A stretch of 64,000 bases of DNA from Fodinibius sp052060035 (GCF_052060035.1 NZ_JBPOEA010000002.1:186001-250000), one strand, 5' to 3'. Counted from the first letter of the stretch, positions 17,407 through 27,477 are shown. Notes: generated by a model not told the origin, from the sequence alone. Translations and numbers: made by a program.

Positions 17407-18488
17407 TCGAATGCTTTTACCAGCTGATGGATGGATTTGATGTTCAACTCATCTAATTCATGCAGTAGTTGACGGTTGATCGATTTTATAAGCCCCGGCC
17501 CCTCATATATAAGCCCGGTATACATCTGAAGTAAATCTGCACCGGCCAGCATCATTTTAAGGGCCGTATTAAAATTATCAATGCCCCCCACACCAATAAT
17601 TGGTTTTTGTCCTTTGGTAGCTTCACTGATCCACTCCACAATTTGAACACTTTTATTAGCTATAGGCTTTCCGCTAAGTCCGCCCTGACCAATATCATCC
17701 AGTTCGGCTTTAGGCGTTTGGAGGCCTTCTCGAGAAGAGGAGGTATTACAGGCCACATAGCCATGGACGCGGTGGTCTTCACAAATTTCTATCAGGTGTA
17801 ATAACTGTTCTTTTGTAAGATCGGATGAAAACTTAACCGTCGTAGGCACAACGCGGGCATCATCGCGTATTTTTAGTGCCGATAACAGTTCATCCAGCGC
17901 CGAAGGATTTTCAAACGTCTTGCCCGCTGCAGTATTAGGACATGAGATGTTGACGGTAATGTAGTCGGCCACTTTTTTGGCCTCGTTAAAACTGTGCACA
18001 TAATCCTTAATGGCCGCATCCCCCATTATTTTGGGATCGTGTGTTTTAGCAATGTTGACGCCCAGGGGAATGGATAGTTTTTTGTTTTTTAAGCGTTTAA
18101 CGACCGTCTGTGCGCCATCATTATTCAGCCCCATCCTGTTGATTATTGCCCGATCTTTGGGCAGGCGAAAGGCTCGGGGTTTGGGATTTCCGGTATTGGG
18201 ATTGGCGGTAATGCTGCCAACTTCTACAAAGCCGAACCCCAGGGCTTCCATTATTTCCGGAATTTGGCCATTTTTGTCAAAGCCGGCGGCAAGGCCAATA
18301 GGATTTCGAAACGTTAATCCCCATATTTGTTGACTTAATTTTGCAGATTGATAATTATATAAGCTTTTTGCCAAAGCTTTAAGCATGCTACTTCCCGATG
18401 CTGTTTCGGCAAAGCGATGGATGGTTGCATGTGCTTGCTCGGCATCGAGTTTGAAAAGAAGTGATTTAACCAACGAATTATAAATCAT
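17403..18488 (-). CDS. pyrD: Dihydroorotate dehydrogenase (quinone), class 2 type
   Basis: 361 residues, with the N-terminal membrane-associating extension of class 2 enzymes (MIYNSLVKSLLFKLDAEQAH). It oxidises dihydroorotate to orotate in pyrimidine synthesis and passes electrons to quinone through FMN. Motifs: NPIGLAAGFDKNG, GNPKPRAFRLP, INRMGLNNDG, and the FMN-binding GVGGIDN near the end. The active-site loop reads VNISCPNTAAGKTFEN: Cys183 stands where class 2 enzymes normally have the catalytic Ser (SSPNT in E. coli). Cys at this place is typical of class 1 enzymes. It converges on the preceding TPR gene with a four-base overlap. Confidence 0.95.
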   Translation of the reverse strand: MIYNSLVKSLLFKLDAEQAHATIHRFAETASGSSMLKALAKSLYNYQSAKLSQQIWGLTFRNPIGLAAGFDKNGQIPEIMEALGFGFVEVGSITANPNTGNPKPRAFRLPKDRAIINRMGLNNDGAQTVVKRLKNKKLSIPLGVNIAKTHDPKIMGDAAIKDYVHSFNEAKKVADYITVNISCPNTAAGKTFENPSALDELLSALKIRDDARVVPTTVKFSSDLTKEQLLHLIEICEDHRVHGYVACNTSSSREGLQTPKAELDDIGQGGLSGKPIANKSVQIVEWISEATKGQKPIIGVGGIDNFNTALKMMLAGADLLQMYTGLIYEGPGLIKSINRQLLHELDELNIKSIHQLVKAFD

Positions 18489-18571
18489 AATATAAGACCA
18501 GCCGTATATTGCTTTGGCAAAGTAAAGAGCTTTTTTCTAAGAACGAAATAAAAACAATTAATTAAGGAGCA

Positions 18572-19852
18572 ATGCGTTTTACATCGCCCCAATCCGTTCA
18601 GGAGTATCTCGAAAGCATACCTAAATTTCAATCCCGGGGATCTTCTGCAGCTAATTTTGATCTGTCACGGTTTCGCGATTTCTGTAGTGCTATGGGGAAT
18701 CCGCATGAAGAATTTTCTGCAATACATGTGGGAGGCACAAATGGAAAGGGGAGTACTTGTAATATACTGGCTTCTGTATTCCAAAAGGCAGGATACAAGG
18801 TGGCTGTGTACACTTCGCCGCATATTATCTCCTTTAATGAGCGTTTCCGGGTCAATGATGAGGTGATGCCGGACAATGAACTTTTGCAGTTTTTAAATAC
18901 TTATATAGAAGAGATTGAAAAATATGGGTTAACCTATTTTGAGATTAGTACGGCTATTGCCTTTTGGTGGTTTGCTCGTTCTGAAGTGGATATCGCTTGT
19001 ATCGAAGTTGGACTCGGGGGACGTTTGGACGCTACCAATATTATCGACCCGTTAGTGAGTGTAATAACCAGCATTTCGCTGGATCACACGGATATTCTCG
19101 GGGATAGTATTACCGAAATAGCGCAAGAAAAGGGAGGTATTATAAAAGAACGCCGACCCGTAGTAATAGGAGATTTACCCATTGAGGCTCGAAATGAAAT
19201 TGTTAAAATTGCCGAACAGAAAAAATCCCCTTTATATATTATTGATGATTTAAAGCCAAAATGTACAAAACCGGGTCGCTTCCGGTTAACGGTTGGCCAT
19301 GCTGTTGTTGAAATTGACAGCAACTTAACGTCGCCGGTACAAGCAAAAAATATTGCCATTGCTTGGCAGGTCTGTCAAGCAATAATAGATGAGTTTACTT
19401 GCTCTAAAAAAACATTTATAAATGCTTTGAAGCATGTAAATACGGGTTTTGGACGTTTTGAAAGACTTATAGATACGCAACAATGGTACTTCGACGGGGG
19501 GCATAACGTTGAGGCAGTCAAGGCGTTAAAAGGATCAATACAAGAAATAGGCAATATTGGAAATGCAATATTAGTGCTATCGTTGATGAGAGATAAAATC
19601 CGGGATGAGGTGATGGCAGAATTTTCAGAATTCAAAAATATCTATTATTATCCGTTAAGCCTTGAACGGGCAGCTACTTTTGACGATATTAAACAGTCGT
19701 TGCCTAAGGCAATTCCCTTTCCTGCTTCTGATGAAGATCGAAAAAAAATAATGCAAGACGATTTTGATTCAGAATTAGTAATTTTTTCAGGAAGTTTTTA
19801 CTTTTATGAAACAGTTCGGGACTGGGTTTCAACTTTTGCTTTAAACCAATAA
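18572..19852 (+). CDS. folC: Bifunctional folylpolyglutamate synthase/dihydrofolate synthase
   Basis: 426 residues, Mur-ligase family. It adds glutamate to dihydropteroate and to folates using ATP. The P-loop is HVGGTNGKGSTCNILASVF, followed by the KVAVYTSPHI block and the substrate segment CIEVGLGGRLDATN, then SLDHTDILGDSITEIAQEKG. The C-terminal domain is present, with WYFDGGHNVEAVKAL. A rare clear Shine-Dalgarno (AAGGAG) sits 6 bp before the ATG. It is divergent from pyrD. Confidence 0.96.
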   Translation: MRFTSPQSVQEYLESIPKFQSRGSSAANFDLSRFRDFCSAMGNPHEEFSAIHVGGTNGKGSTCNILASVFQKAGYKVAVYTSPHIISFNERFRVNDEVMPDNELLQFLNTYIEEIEKYGLTYFEISTAIAFWWFARSEVDIACIEVGLGGRLDATNIIDPLVSVITSISLDHTDILGDSITEIAQEKGGIIKERRPVVIGDLPIEARNEIVKIAEQKKSPLYIIDDLKPKCTKPGRFRLTVGHAVVEIDSNLTSPVQAKNIAIAWQVCQAIIDEFTCSKKTFINALKHVNTGFGRFERLIDTQQWYFDGGHNVEAVKALKGSIQEIGNIGNAILVLSLMRDKIRDEVMAEFSEFKNIYYYPLSLERAATFDDIKQSLPKAIPFPASDEDRKKIMQDDFDSELVIFSGSFYFYETVRDWVSTFALNQ

Positions 19853-19981
19853 TTCATATCTACCTGAATTTGCTCCCTTTTTCACAGAGTAGATCTATTC
19901 TCTTAGCTTCTGACAAAAGATTATAGGACCATTTTATTCATCGTAACCCAATTTCATATTTAAAATAGATAGAAGAAGATT

Positions 19982-21454
19982 ATGTCGGATTACCAAACCG
20001 ATGGAGTTTCTCTTGAAGAAATAGATACTCTTCAGGAAAAAACAGTAAAGGAACTTCGTTATTTAGCCCGTGAACAGGGATTAAGTTCGGTATCAAATTT
20101 GCGAAAGCAAGAATTGATTAATCGTATAACACAATCAGTGCGCGACAAAGCAAGAGCTCGAGGAGAGTTGGATACCGATGCGAATGATCGCCCATCAAAA
20201 AATAATAGTAGTAATAATTCCGAGCATTCCGATAATAATAGGGGTAAGAAAAAGAAGAAAAAAAGCGTCCACGATATCCTTCCGGAGTCGGATGCTCCAA
20301 CCCTTGATGAACGCTTAGCTGAAATTCAACCCGAATTGGGTCCGTATTTGATACAGGAGGGGACGCTGGAAATTTTACCGGATGGATATGGCTTCCTGCG
20401 ATCGGTGAATTATAACTACAAGGCCAGCCCCGATGATATATATGTGTCACCTTCTCAAATAAAGCGTTTTCGGCTTAAGCAAGGTGATTGTGTGATTGGG
20501 ATTATTCGTCCGCCCAAAGTAGGGGAGCGATATTTTGCGCTGTTGCGGGTGGATGGCGTGAATGGGAAAATTCCTCATGATATGGATAACCGTGAGGACT
20601 TTGAGGATCTGATGCCGATTTATCCCGAAGAACGATTGAAGCTGGAGCATAACCCAACCGAATATACTACGCGTGTGTTAGATCTGTTTTCTCCAATAGG
20701 AAAGGGACAGCGCGGGCTTATTGTAGCACAGCCCAAAACAGGTAAAACAACAATTCTGCGCAATATTGCGAATGCCGTCAATAAAAATAATCCGGAAACG
20801 AAGATTATTATCCTGTTGATTGACGAGCGTCCGGAAGAGGTTACCGAAATGGAGCGCAACGTTGAGGATGCAGAAGTAGTGGCTTCTACATTTGATGAAC
20901 GACCAGAAAACCACATTGGGCTTTCAGAAATTGTTTTTGAGAAGAGTAAACGCCTTGTTGAAAGTGGGCACGATGTATTAATTCTAATGGACTCCATTAC
21001 CCGATTGGCACGAGCTTATAATATTTGTCAGCCATCATCGGGACGTACAATGTCTGGCGGAATAGATTCGGAAGCGCTAAAAGCACCCCGACAGTTGTTC
21101 AGTTCAGCTCGTAATATTGAAAATGGTGGTAGTTTATCCATTCTTGCCACGGCACTTGTTCAAACGGGTTCACGGATGGATGATCTTATCTTCGAAGAGT
21201 TTAAAGGGACCGGTAATATGGAGATTGAGCTGGATCGGAACCTGTCAGAGCGTAGAATTTATCCCGCCATGGATATCTTTAAAAGCGGTACGCGGCGCGA
21301 AGAGCTTATTGTGCCGGAATCAGAACATGAAAAAGTGGTGCTATTGCGGCGCTATCTGAATCGCATGAATAGTTTTGAAGCCATGGAGTTTGTGCTCGAT
21401 AAGATGAAGGGGACCGAAAACAACGAGGAGTTCTTGCTGTCCATGAACAAATAG
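19982..21454 (+). CDS. rho: Transcription termination factor Rho
   Basis: 490 residues. Domains in order: Rho_N helical domain (about 15-55, KTVKELRYLAREQGL), a polar insertion rich in Asn, Asp and Lys (about 65-95), the cold-shock-like RNA-binding domain (about 120-195, EILPDGYGFLRS), and the RecA-like ATPase with Walker A PKTGKTT at 251-257, Walker B region VLILMDSITRLARAY, and the Q/R loops (GRTMSGGIDSEALKAPRQLF). It unwinds RNA from RNA polymerase as a hexamer. An N-terminal insertion of this kind is common in Bacteroidota Rho and is longer than in E. coli. Confidence 0.98.
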   Translation: MSDYQTDGVSLEEIDTLQEKTVKELRYLAREQGLSSVSNLRKQELINRITQSVRDKARARGELDTDANDRPSKNNSSNNSEHSDNNRGKKKKKKSVHDILPESDAPTLDERLAEIQPELGPYLIQEGTLEILPDGYGFLRSVNYNYKASPDDIYVSPSQIKRFRLKQGDCVIGIIRPPKVGERYFALLRVDGVNGKIPHDMDNREDFEDLMPIYPEERLKLEHNPTEYTTRVLDLFSPIGKGQRGLIVAQPKTGKTTILRNIANAVNKNNPETKIIILLIDERPEEVTEMERNVEDAEVVASTFDERPENHIGLSEIVFEKSKRLVESGHDVLILMDSITRLARAYNICQPSSGRTMSGGIDSEALKAPRQLFSSARNIENGGSLSILATALVQTGSRMDDLIFEEFKGTGNMEIELDRNLSERRIYPAMDIFKSGTRREELIVPESEHEKVVLLRRYLNRMNSFEAMEFVLDKMKGTENNEEFLLSMNK

Positions 21455-21463
21455 TACGAGCTT

Positions 21464-22318
21464 CTACAAAGGAAGCTGTTTAGCCAATACATATTTTTTA
21501 TCGTTATCTCTGAATAGGTGACCTGCTTGTCCATTTCCGGAGTGATAGAAAAGTAAAAGCGCTTTTTCGTTACAGGCTTGCTTCAGAAGTTGCACTTTCT
21601 TTTTCTTGGCTTCAAGAGGATAGATGTCTGCCTTTTCCATAACATACTCATTAAGCTGATACTCCGTAGGCAGCAAATCGCCCATGTAGTAGGCTTTCTC
21701 TCCATCACTTTCGATAATGACGATTTGGTGTCCCGGCGTATGTCCGCCTGTTCTTACGACCGTAATGCCATTTATAATCTCCGTAATATCGCCCGATAAA
21801 AAGGTGATTTGATTATTACTGACCAATCGGTAAAATTCATCTAAACGGTAGCGTTCGCTGTAGGAGAGTTGATCTCTGTTAATTTGGTCAAGGGCAAAGT
21901 CCCACTCTTTTTGATGCACGTAATAAGTAGCATTAGGAAATGTGGGCTGGGTTTTGGCGTCTGCATCTGTAAACGATGAGCCAGCGGCGTGATCGTAATG
22001 CAGGTGTGTTAGAATTACGTGAGTGATATCCTCGGGCTGTAATCCGAAGATCTGTAGGTTGGTGCATACATTGGAAACATCTATGTTATGGCTGCCTGCA
22101 TCCAATCCCCAGCCGAGGCCGGTATCAAGTAAAATATTGTGTTCGTCCGATTGAACTAAAACCGGGTTGATCCCAGCCATAACAGAGTTGCTATTGCCGG
22201 GATCTTTCGGTGTTGAAGTAGCATGTGCGGTTCTCGGAGTTCTATTAATATGCCCGTCACGAAAGAGCTCAAAGTGCCCTTCGCTTAATATCTCAACAGT
22301 AAGGGAACCAATATCCAT
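21464..22318 (-). CDS. MBL-fold metallo-hydrolase
   Basis: 284 residues. The zinc-binding signature HLHYDHAAGS (HxHxDH) is present at about residue 105, with later ligands in RTGGHTPGHQIV and MGDLLPTE. The overall layout (N-terminal strand pair, NILLDTGLGWGLDAG, then ITHVILTHLHYDH) is close to the lactonase/quorum-quenching-like and glyoxalase-II-like branches, but the substrate cannot be assigned. No signal peptide, so cytoplasmic. It starts six bases after sppA ends, on the same strand, so the two are probably co-transcribed. Its stop lies 9 bp from the end of the convergent rho. Confidence 0.88.
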   Translation of the reverse strand: MDIGSLTVEILSEGHFELFRDGHINRTPRTAHATSTPKDPGNSNSVMAGINPVLVQSDEHNILLDTGLGWGLDAGSHNIDVSNVCTNLQIFGLQPEDITHVILTHLHYDHAAGSSFTDADAKTQPTFPNATYYVHQKEWDFALDQINRDQLSYSERYRLDEFYRLVSNNQITFLSGDITEIINGITVVRTGGHTPGHQIVIIESDGEKAYYMGDLLPTEYQLNEYVMEKADIYPLEAKKKKVQLLKQACNEKALLLFYHSGNGQAGHLFRDNDKKYVLAKQLPL

Positions 22319-22324
22319 AGAATG

Positions 22325-24115
22325 CTATTGAATGTTTATGTCGTATGGGAATAGAGTTAACGCATCACGGCGCTTAAGAATCGACATCTGTTGATCGACT
22401 TTTTGTATCTTTTCTGTAAAGAACCAGCTGCTGGGTAATAAGGCTTTGGCCTGGGTAGCAGCAGATCCCATAAACAGCTCATAGAACGATTTTGGTTTGG
22501 GGAATCTGTCAATTTTGTAATTGCTAATTTCGGCTTTTTCTGCGGCCAGGCTCAGTGCTTTTTCGAGGCCGCCCAGCTCATCCACCAGTCCATTTTCATG
22601 GGCATCAGCGCCAACCCAGACGCGCCCCTGGGCAAGTTCGTCCATCTGATCAACGTCCATTCCCCGATTGTTTGCAGCTTTGGTGATAAAGGTCTGATAG
22701 AAGTTGTCGATATACTGCTGGAAGGCTTTCTCTTCGGATGCGGTGAATTTTCTTGTAGGCAATAGCCAGTCGGCATGTTCGTGGGTTTTAACTTCATCAA
22801 AGGTGATACCCAGCTTCTCATTCATTAGTTGTTTGGCATTAAATTTTGTGCCGAATACACCAATGGATCCGGTAATGGTAGTCGGTTCTGCAACGATCGA
22901 GTCACCGGCCATCGCTATATAATAGCCACCTGAAGCCGCAACACCGCCCATAGAAACAACAACGGGGATATCCTTTTTGGTTTCTTGCAGCATGCGCCAG
23001 ATTGCATCGGACGTACTGCCGGAACCGCCGGGGCTGTTGATTCGCAGTACTAAAGCTTTGACGTTATCATCTTCGCGGATCTCTTCGAGCTGCTCTTCAA
23101 TGAAATCAACCGTAATTTGTTGCTGATTGTTAAATGGCGAATCGGTATTCATGTTCGGCATGATAGGCCCATTGGCATATACAACTGCAATTTTATCCGA
23201 AGCTGATGGAGTTGAAAGTCCGGCTGAGGATTGGGAGACTTTAGAATAGCGGTTAAAGTTTACGGTTTTAATAGAAGCACTTTCATCGAGACCAATTCTG
23301 TTTTTCATATGAGCAACCAACTCATCCTGATAAAGTAGAGAGTCGATGAGGTTGTTTTCAAAGCCAAATTGCGTCGTTAGGTTAGGCTGACTGTTTAGCA
23401 GTGCATTTAGTTCATCAGCAGAATGACCGGTTTTGGCACTAACTGCATCTAAAAAGGTAGTATTAGTTTGATTTAATATTTGTGTTAGCTGGTATTCGTT
23501 TTCATCGGATAGATCTTTTCTGAAAAAGGGTTCAACAGCTCCTTTATATTTTCCATGACGGATGACTTCGGCATCGACTCCCAGCTTTTCAAACATTCCA
23601 TCGAAGAATGTTACCTGGCTGAAAAATCCATCAAATTCAAAAAACGATTCCGGCGGGGCAAAAACAGCGTCTGTTGCCGTCGCTAAATAATACCCTTTCT
23701 CGTTGTAGCCGAGATCGTTGGTGCTGGCATATATGAACTTATCAGAGCTGTCACGAAAAGCGCTAATTAGTCGGTGCGCCTCCTGAAGATTGGCCCAGCT
23801 TTCGGTCATAAAATCGATTTCAAGCCAAATGCCTTTTACATTGTCGTGGGTTTGAGCTTTGGCCAGATTTTCTTTCAATGTTTCCAGGGAGACCTTATCA
23901 TTGTTTGACTGATTTAAAAGTTCATCCAGTGGGTTTTGAAAATCCTGGCTGGGTAACATTCCACTAAGAGAAATTTTAAGGACGGAATTACTCTGGATAT
24001 AAGGTTCCGGCTGCTGAGAACTTGATGAAATCGTGATGATAGCAACAAAGAAAATCAGGAGCAGTGCGATAAGAGTACCCAGTGTAGCAGCAATAAGTGT
24101 TTTAAAAAAGTTCAT
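22325..24115 (-). CDS. sppA: Signal peptide peptidase SppA, 67-kDa type
   Basis: 596 residues, the double-domain form. An N-terminal membrane anchor (LIAATLGTLIALLLIFFVAI) is followed by two S49 protease domains. The catalytic Lys191 is in YKGAVEPF in the first domain and the nucleophile Ser395 in VAASGGYY in the second, as in E. coli SppA where the dyad is shared between domains. It degrades signal peptides left in the membrane after secretion. The C-terminal domain also shows ALVLRINSPGGSGSTSDAI and PTTITGSIGVFG. It is the first gene of a probable two-gene unit with the MBL hydrolase. Confidence 0.96.
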   Translation of the reverse strand: MNFFKTLIAATLGTLIALLLIFFVAIITISSSSQQPEPYIQSNSVLKISLSGMLPSQDFQNPLDELLNQSNNDKVSLETLKENLAKAQTHDNVKGIWLEIDFMTESWANLQEAHRLISAFRDSSDKFIYASTNDLGYNEKGYYLATATDAVFAPPESFFEFDGFFSQVTFFDGMFEKLGVDAEVIRHGKYKGAVEPFFRKDLSDENEYQLTQILNQTNTTFLDAVSAKTGHSADELNALLNSQPNLTTQFGFENNLIDSLLYQDELVAHMKNRIGLDESASIKTVNFNRYSKVSQSSAGLSTPSASDKIAVVYANGPIMPNMNTDSPFNNQQQITVDFIEEQLEEIREDDNVKALVLRINSPGGSGSTSDAIWRMLQETKKDIPVVVSMGGVAASGGYYIAMAGDSIVAEPTTITGSIGVFGTKFNAKQLMNEKLGITFDEVKTHEHADWLLPTRKFTASEEKAFQQYIDNFYQTFITKAANNRGMDVDQMDELAQGRVWVGADAHENGLVDELGGLEKALSLAAEKAEISNYKIDRFPKPKSFYELFMGSAATQAKALLPSSWFFTEKIQKVDQQMSILKRRDALTLFPYDINIQ

Positions 24116-24223
24116 ATAATTAAACCAAGTATGTTATTTCAGAATTAATTGCAGTAATGAATTGTTAGCTAATCCTGTACGTCAAATTTTGAAGTATGTT
24201 ATCAAAACTGAGTGTTATAAACA

Positions 24224-25822
24224 ATGTCTAAACAAGATGTTATCATTATAGGTTCAGGTCATAATGGCTTGGTTACAGGCTGTTATTTGGCCAAAGAAGG
24301 CTATTCTGTTAAAGTACTGGAACGTCAGGATCAACTGGGAGGTGCGGTAAGCACCGAGACGATGTTCAAGTCTGGGAAATATCCGAAAGGTTTTCGGATG
24401 GATGTTGGGTCATCTGTGCATATTATGATTCACCAGACCGGAATTTTGGAGGAGCTTGAGTTGGAGAAGTATGGACTGGATTATATAGAAATGGATCCCA
24501 TCATGTCGTACCCGGTTCCTCACGGGAAAGGGGTGATCCACTTTTTTAAGGATCTGGAACGTACCTTGGAATCTATTGCTAAAGTAGCGCCGGAGGATGT
24601 AGAGAATTACCGTGATTTTGTAGAATTTTGGGGACGTATCAATAAGGGTGTTTTGAAAGCATTTATGGTACCGCCCAGTGGAAAGAATATTATTACCGAA
24701 CTCATAAAAGGGCAGATGCGGGATGGAGGTATGTTTGAAAAGGGAAAGCAGCTGGGCGGCCTCCAGAAAATCCTAAGCAGTTATGGGAAGGTGGTTGATG
24801 ATGCGTTTGAAAATCCGCATATGAAGGCGGCTTTGATGTGGTTTGCGGCACAGTCCGGACCAACGCCCGATCATCCTGCTACGGGCGATTTTGCCGGTTG
24901 GCAGGCGATGTTACACCAGAGTGGAGCCAAGCATCCGCGGGGTGGAAGCGGTATGCTCACGCAGGCGATGGCTCGATTTATTGAAGAGCATGGTGGGGAA
25001 ATTATTACCGGGTCACCCGTTGAAAATATTATTGTTGAAGATGGAAAAGCACTGGGTGTTCGAACGGAAGGAGAAGAGTATCGGGCAGACACGGTTATTT
25101 CGAATGCACACGTGCAAACGACGATGATGAAATTAGTGGGGCGTGATCACCTCCCCGCTGCTACTTACGAAAAGGTGGAGAATATCAATGTAGGTAACGG
25201 TTTTGGAATGGTAATCCGCTGTGCAGTGGAGGAGCTGCCTCGCTATACGGCTTCTCCCGATGATCCCTATATCCATAATGGAATGCAGCTGTTGGCTCCT
25301 TCAGTGCAGTATATGAACGATGCTATCGGCGATTATCTTCAGAAAAAACCGCCGACTGATCCTGCTGTGTTGGCGATGACGTTTTCACAAATAGATCCTG
25401 ATGTAGCTCCAAGTGGGGGGCATACCCTTTTTGCGTGGGCACAGTGGCATCCGTACGAATTACAAGATGGTCTTCAATGGGATGATATCAGGGAACGGGA
25501 AGCCCAAAAAATTTATGATGTGGTAACGCGCTATGCTCCGAATATGGAAAATAAGCTCATTGATTGGTATATACAGTCGCCGCTGGATATTGAACGAAAG
25601 CATGGACTGTTGCGTGGTAATGTGATGCACGTGGAGATGAGCTTTGATCAGATGTTTATGTTCCGTCCGATTCCAGAGATGAGCGAATATAAAACTCCTA
25701 TTGAGAACTTATATTTATCATCGGCATCGTGTCACCCGGGAGGGGGCGTTTTTGGTGCAGCGGGTTATAATGCCGCAAATGTAATATTAAAAGATAAAAA
25801 GAAATCCTGGTTTAATTCATAA
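24224..25822 (+). CDS. FAD-dependent phytoene dehydrogenase-like oxidoreductase
   Basis: 532 residues. The dinucleotide-binding fold is at the N-terminus (DVIIIGSGHNGLVTGCYLAK, then VLERQDQLGGAVSTE), and the family C-terminal block is LSSASCHPGGGVFGAAGYNA, where the FAD is capped. This matches the CrtI/PYROXD2-like group of amine-oxidase-fold enzymes. Real carotenoid desaturases usually sit beside crtB, which is not seen here, so the substrate is open. The gene is divergent from sppA and 14 bp before alr on the same strand. Confidence 0.85.
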   Translation: MSKQDVIIIGSGHNGLVTGCYLAKEGYSVKVLERQDQLGGAVSTETMFKSGKYPKGFRMDVGSSVHIMIHQTGILEELELEKYGLDYIEMDPIMSYPVPHGKGVIHFFKDLERTLESIAKVAPEDVENYRDFVEFWGRINKGVLKAFMVPPSGKNIITELIKGQMRDGGMFEKGKQLGGLQKILSSYGKVVDDAFENPHMKAALMWFAAQSGPTPDHPATGDFAGWQAMLHQSGAKHPRGGSGMLTQAMARFIEEHGGEIITGSPVENIIVEDGKALGVRTEGEEYRADTVISNAHVQTTMMKLVGRDHLPAATYEKVENINVGNGFGMVIRCAVEELPRYTASPDDPYIHNGMQLLAPSVQYMNDAIGDYLQKKPPTDPAVLAMTFSQIDPDVAPSGGHTLFAWAQWHPYELQDGLQWDDIREREAQKIYDVVTRYAPNMENKLIDWYIQSPLDIERKHGLLRGNVMHVEMSFDQMFMFRPIPEMSEYKTPIENLYLSSASCHPGGGVFGAAGYNAANVILKDKKKSWFNS

Positions 25823-25836
25823 GAGTACGTTTTTGT

Positions 25837-26901
25837 ATGATTCAGAAATCGAATTCAATAGTTGAAGTTCATCTTGACAAGCTGAAGCAAAACTTACAAA
25901 CATTACGCTCTCATTTAGATAAAAATACCCGCATCATGTCGGTGGTAAAGGCCGATGCGTATGGTCATGGGGCCGTGGAGGTTGCGGGTACGTTGGAACC
26001 GCTGGTGGAGGCGTTTGCTGTGAATGATATTCACGAGGGAATCGAATTACGCAAGCAAGGTATTACGAAGCCTGTGCTTGTTTTTGAAGTACCTCAGAAA
26101 TCGATGGCTTCGCATTACAGGATGCATAATTTAACGGCTACCGTCAGCGCTAAAGAACATTTTGACTGGCTTCCCAATGGCAGTTCATATCATCTTAATT
26201 TTGATACCGGCATGGGACGGTTGGGGTTTGCTCCTGATGAAGCCGAACGAGTATTATCATTGGTAAAGCAGAATGAAAATATATTTTGTACCGGGTTATA
26301 CAGCCACTTTGCTACGGCAGATAGTCCGGGCTCTGATTTTGTTGCTGAGCAACATCGTTTGTTTAAAATGATTAGAGAGCAGTTCCCTCAAAAATTATCT
26401 GCACATATTGCCAATACGGGTGCAACCGCTTTTTATTCAAGCGAGCAGTTTAACATGGTTCGTTTGGGAATAGGGCTTTATGGATATGCACCTGGAACTA
26501 CGGAGATAAAAGATATTGCTCCGATATTGCAGTGGAAGTCAAAACTGGTACAAGTAAAGCCCATCACTGAACAAAGTACCGTAAGTTATGGAGCTACCTG
26601 GCAGGCCCCGGAGGATGGGTATTTAGGAATTATTCCCGTTGGATATGATGACGGGCTAAAACGAAGTTTATCAGAAGAACTTACGGTGCGGATCAACGGG
26701 GAAAGGTATCCGTTGGTAGGCAATATTACTATGAACTACAGTATGGTCTTTCTGGGAGAGGATGAGTACAAACCTGATACCTCGGTTCAACTACTTTATT
26801 CGGGAAGCAATGCCTGGGACTGGGCATCAAAAATTGATACCATACCCTATGAGATATTGACGAGCATCAATCCAAAAATCCCAAGAGAATATATTTTATA
26901 A
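25837..26901 (+). CDS. alr: Alanine racemase
   Basis: 354 residues. It interconverts L- and D-alanine for peptidoglycan. The PLP Lys38 is in VVKADAYGHG and the second catalytic base Tyr251 in TVSYGATW, followed by LGIIPVGYDDGLKR. The fold-type III barrel and the C-terminal beta domain (NITMNYSMVFLGED) are both present. It begins 14 bp after the oxidoreductase gene and probably shares its transcript. The downstream FKBP gene is convergent, nine bases away. Confidence 0.95.
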   Translation: MIQKSNSIVEVHLDKLKQNLQTLRSHLDKNTRIMSVVKADAYGHGAVEVAGTLEPLVEAFAVNDIHEGIELRKQGITKPVLVFEVPQKSMASHYRMHNLTATVSAKEHFDWLPNGSSYHLNFDTGMGRLGFAPDEAERVLSLVKQNENIFCTGLYSHFATADSPGSDFVAEQHRLFKMIREQFPQKLSAHIANTGATAFYSSEQFNMVRLGIGLYGYAPGTTEIKDIAPILQWKSKLVQVKPITEQSTVSYGATWQAPEDGYLGIIPVGYDDGLKRSLSEELTVRINGERYPLVGNITMNYSMVFLGEDEYKPDTSVQLLYSGSNAWDWASKIDTIPYEILTSINPKIPREYIL

Positions 26902-26910
26902 CGATAAGAA

Positions 26911-27477
26911 TTATTGTTGAATGCCTGTCAATTCCACGTCGTAGCGAATCGTTTTATCTCTAAGGTCAATGCCATTTACTCCTGGTCGGCTGTCATTGTA
27001 TCCTAAAGAAGGTGGTACAATGATGACTCTTTTTTCGCCTTGTTTCATGCCCAACAGGCCGCGACGAAATCCTTCTATTTGTGCGGCTTGCTGTTGTGTG
27101 GAATTGGGAGTTAAGTTTGTGATAATTGCGGAACTGGTAGAACTATCAGCAAATGTACTTTCAAAGATTTCACCTCCTCCTGTTCCATCGTCAAAAATTC
27201 GTCCGGTGTACTTCACACCAATTTGATCAACCGGTTGAACAGTGCAATATTCTTCGATTCCACCGGGGCAAACCCCCTCTTCGATAATATAAATTTCTAC
27301 CCCGCCTTCTTTGGTATAGGTGGTATCTGCTTCTGACAAATTATATGGTTCGGGTACAAAACTGTAATCCGGTCCTGTGGGGCGATTAGTACTATTATCA
27401 TTACAGCTCTGAATAAGAAGTGCTGAAAAAATGAGTAGTGCAAATAGCAGAAAAGGTGATTTTTTAAAAAATTGCAT
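26911..27477 (-). CDS. FKBP-type peptidyl-prolyl isomerase, lipoprotein
   Basis: 188 residues. The lipoprotein signal FLLFALLIFSALLIQSC places it at the periplasmic or outer-membrane face. The FKBP fold follows: VKYTGRIFDDGTGGGEIFES, FRRGLLGMKQGEKRVIIVPP and SLGYNDSRPG, with a late strand RYDVELTGI. It should help fold envelope proteins by proline isomerisation. The segment EEGVCPGGIEEYC has two Cys that could form a disulfide. Confidence 0.92.
   Translation of the reverse strand: MQFFKKSPFLLFALLIFSALLIQSCNDNSTNRPTGPDYSFVPEPYNLSEADTTYTKEGGVEIYIIEEGVCPGGIEEYCTVQPVDQIGVKYTGRIFDDGTGGGEIFESTFADSSTSSAIITNLTPNSTQQQAAQIEGFRRGLLGMKQGEKRVIIVPPSLGYNDSRPGVNGIDLRDKTIRYDVELTGIQQ

Noticed and set aside
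24224..25822. Carotenoid synthesis cluster
   Set aside because: Only one phytoene-dehydrogenase-like gene is present; no crtB or crtY is adjacent, so I do not claim a pathway.
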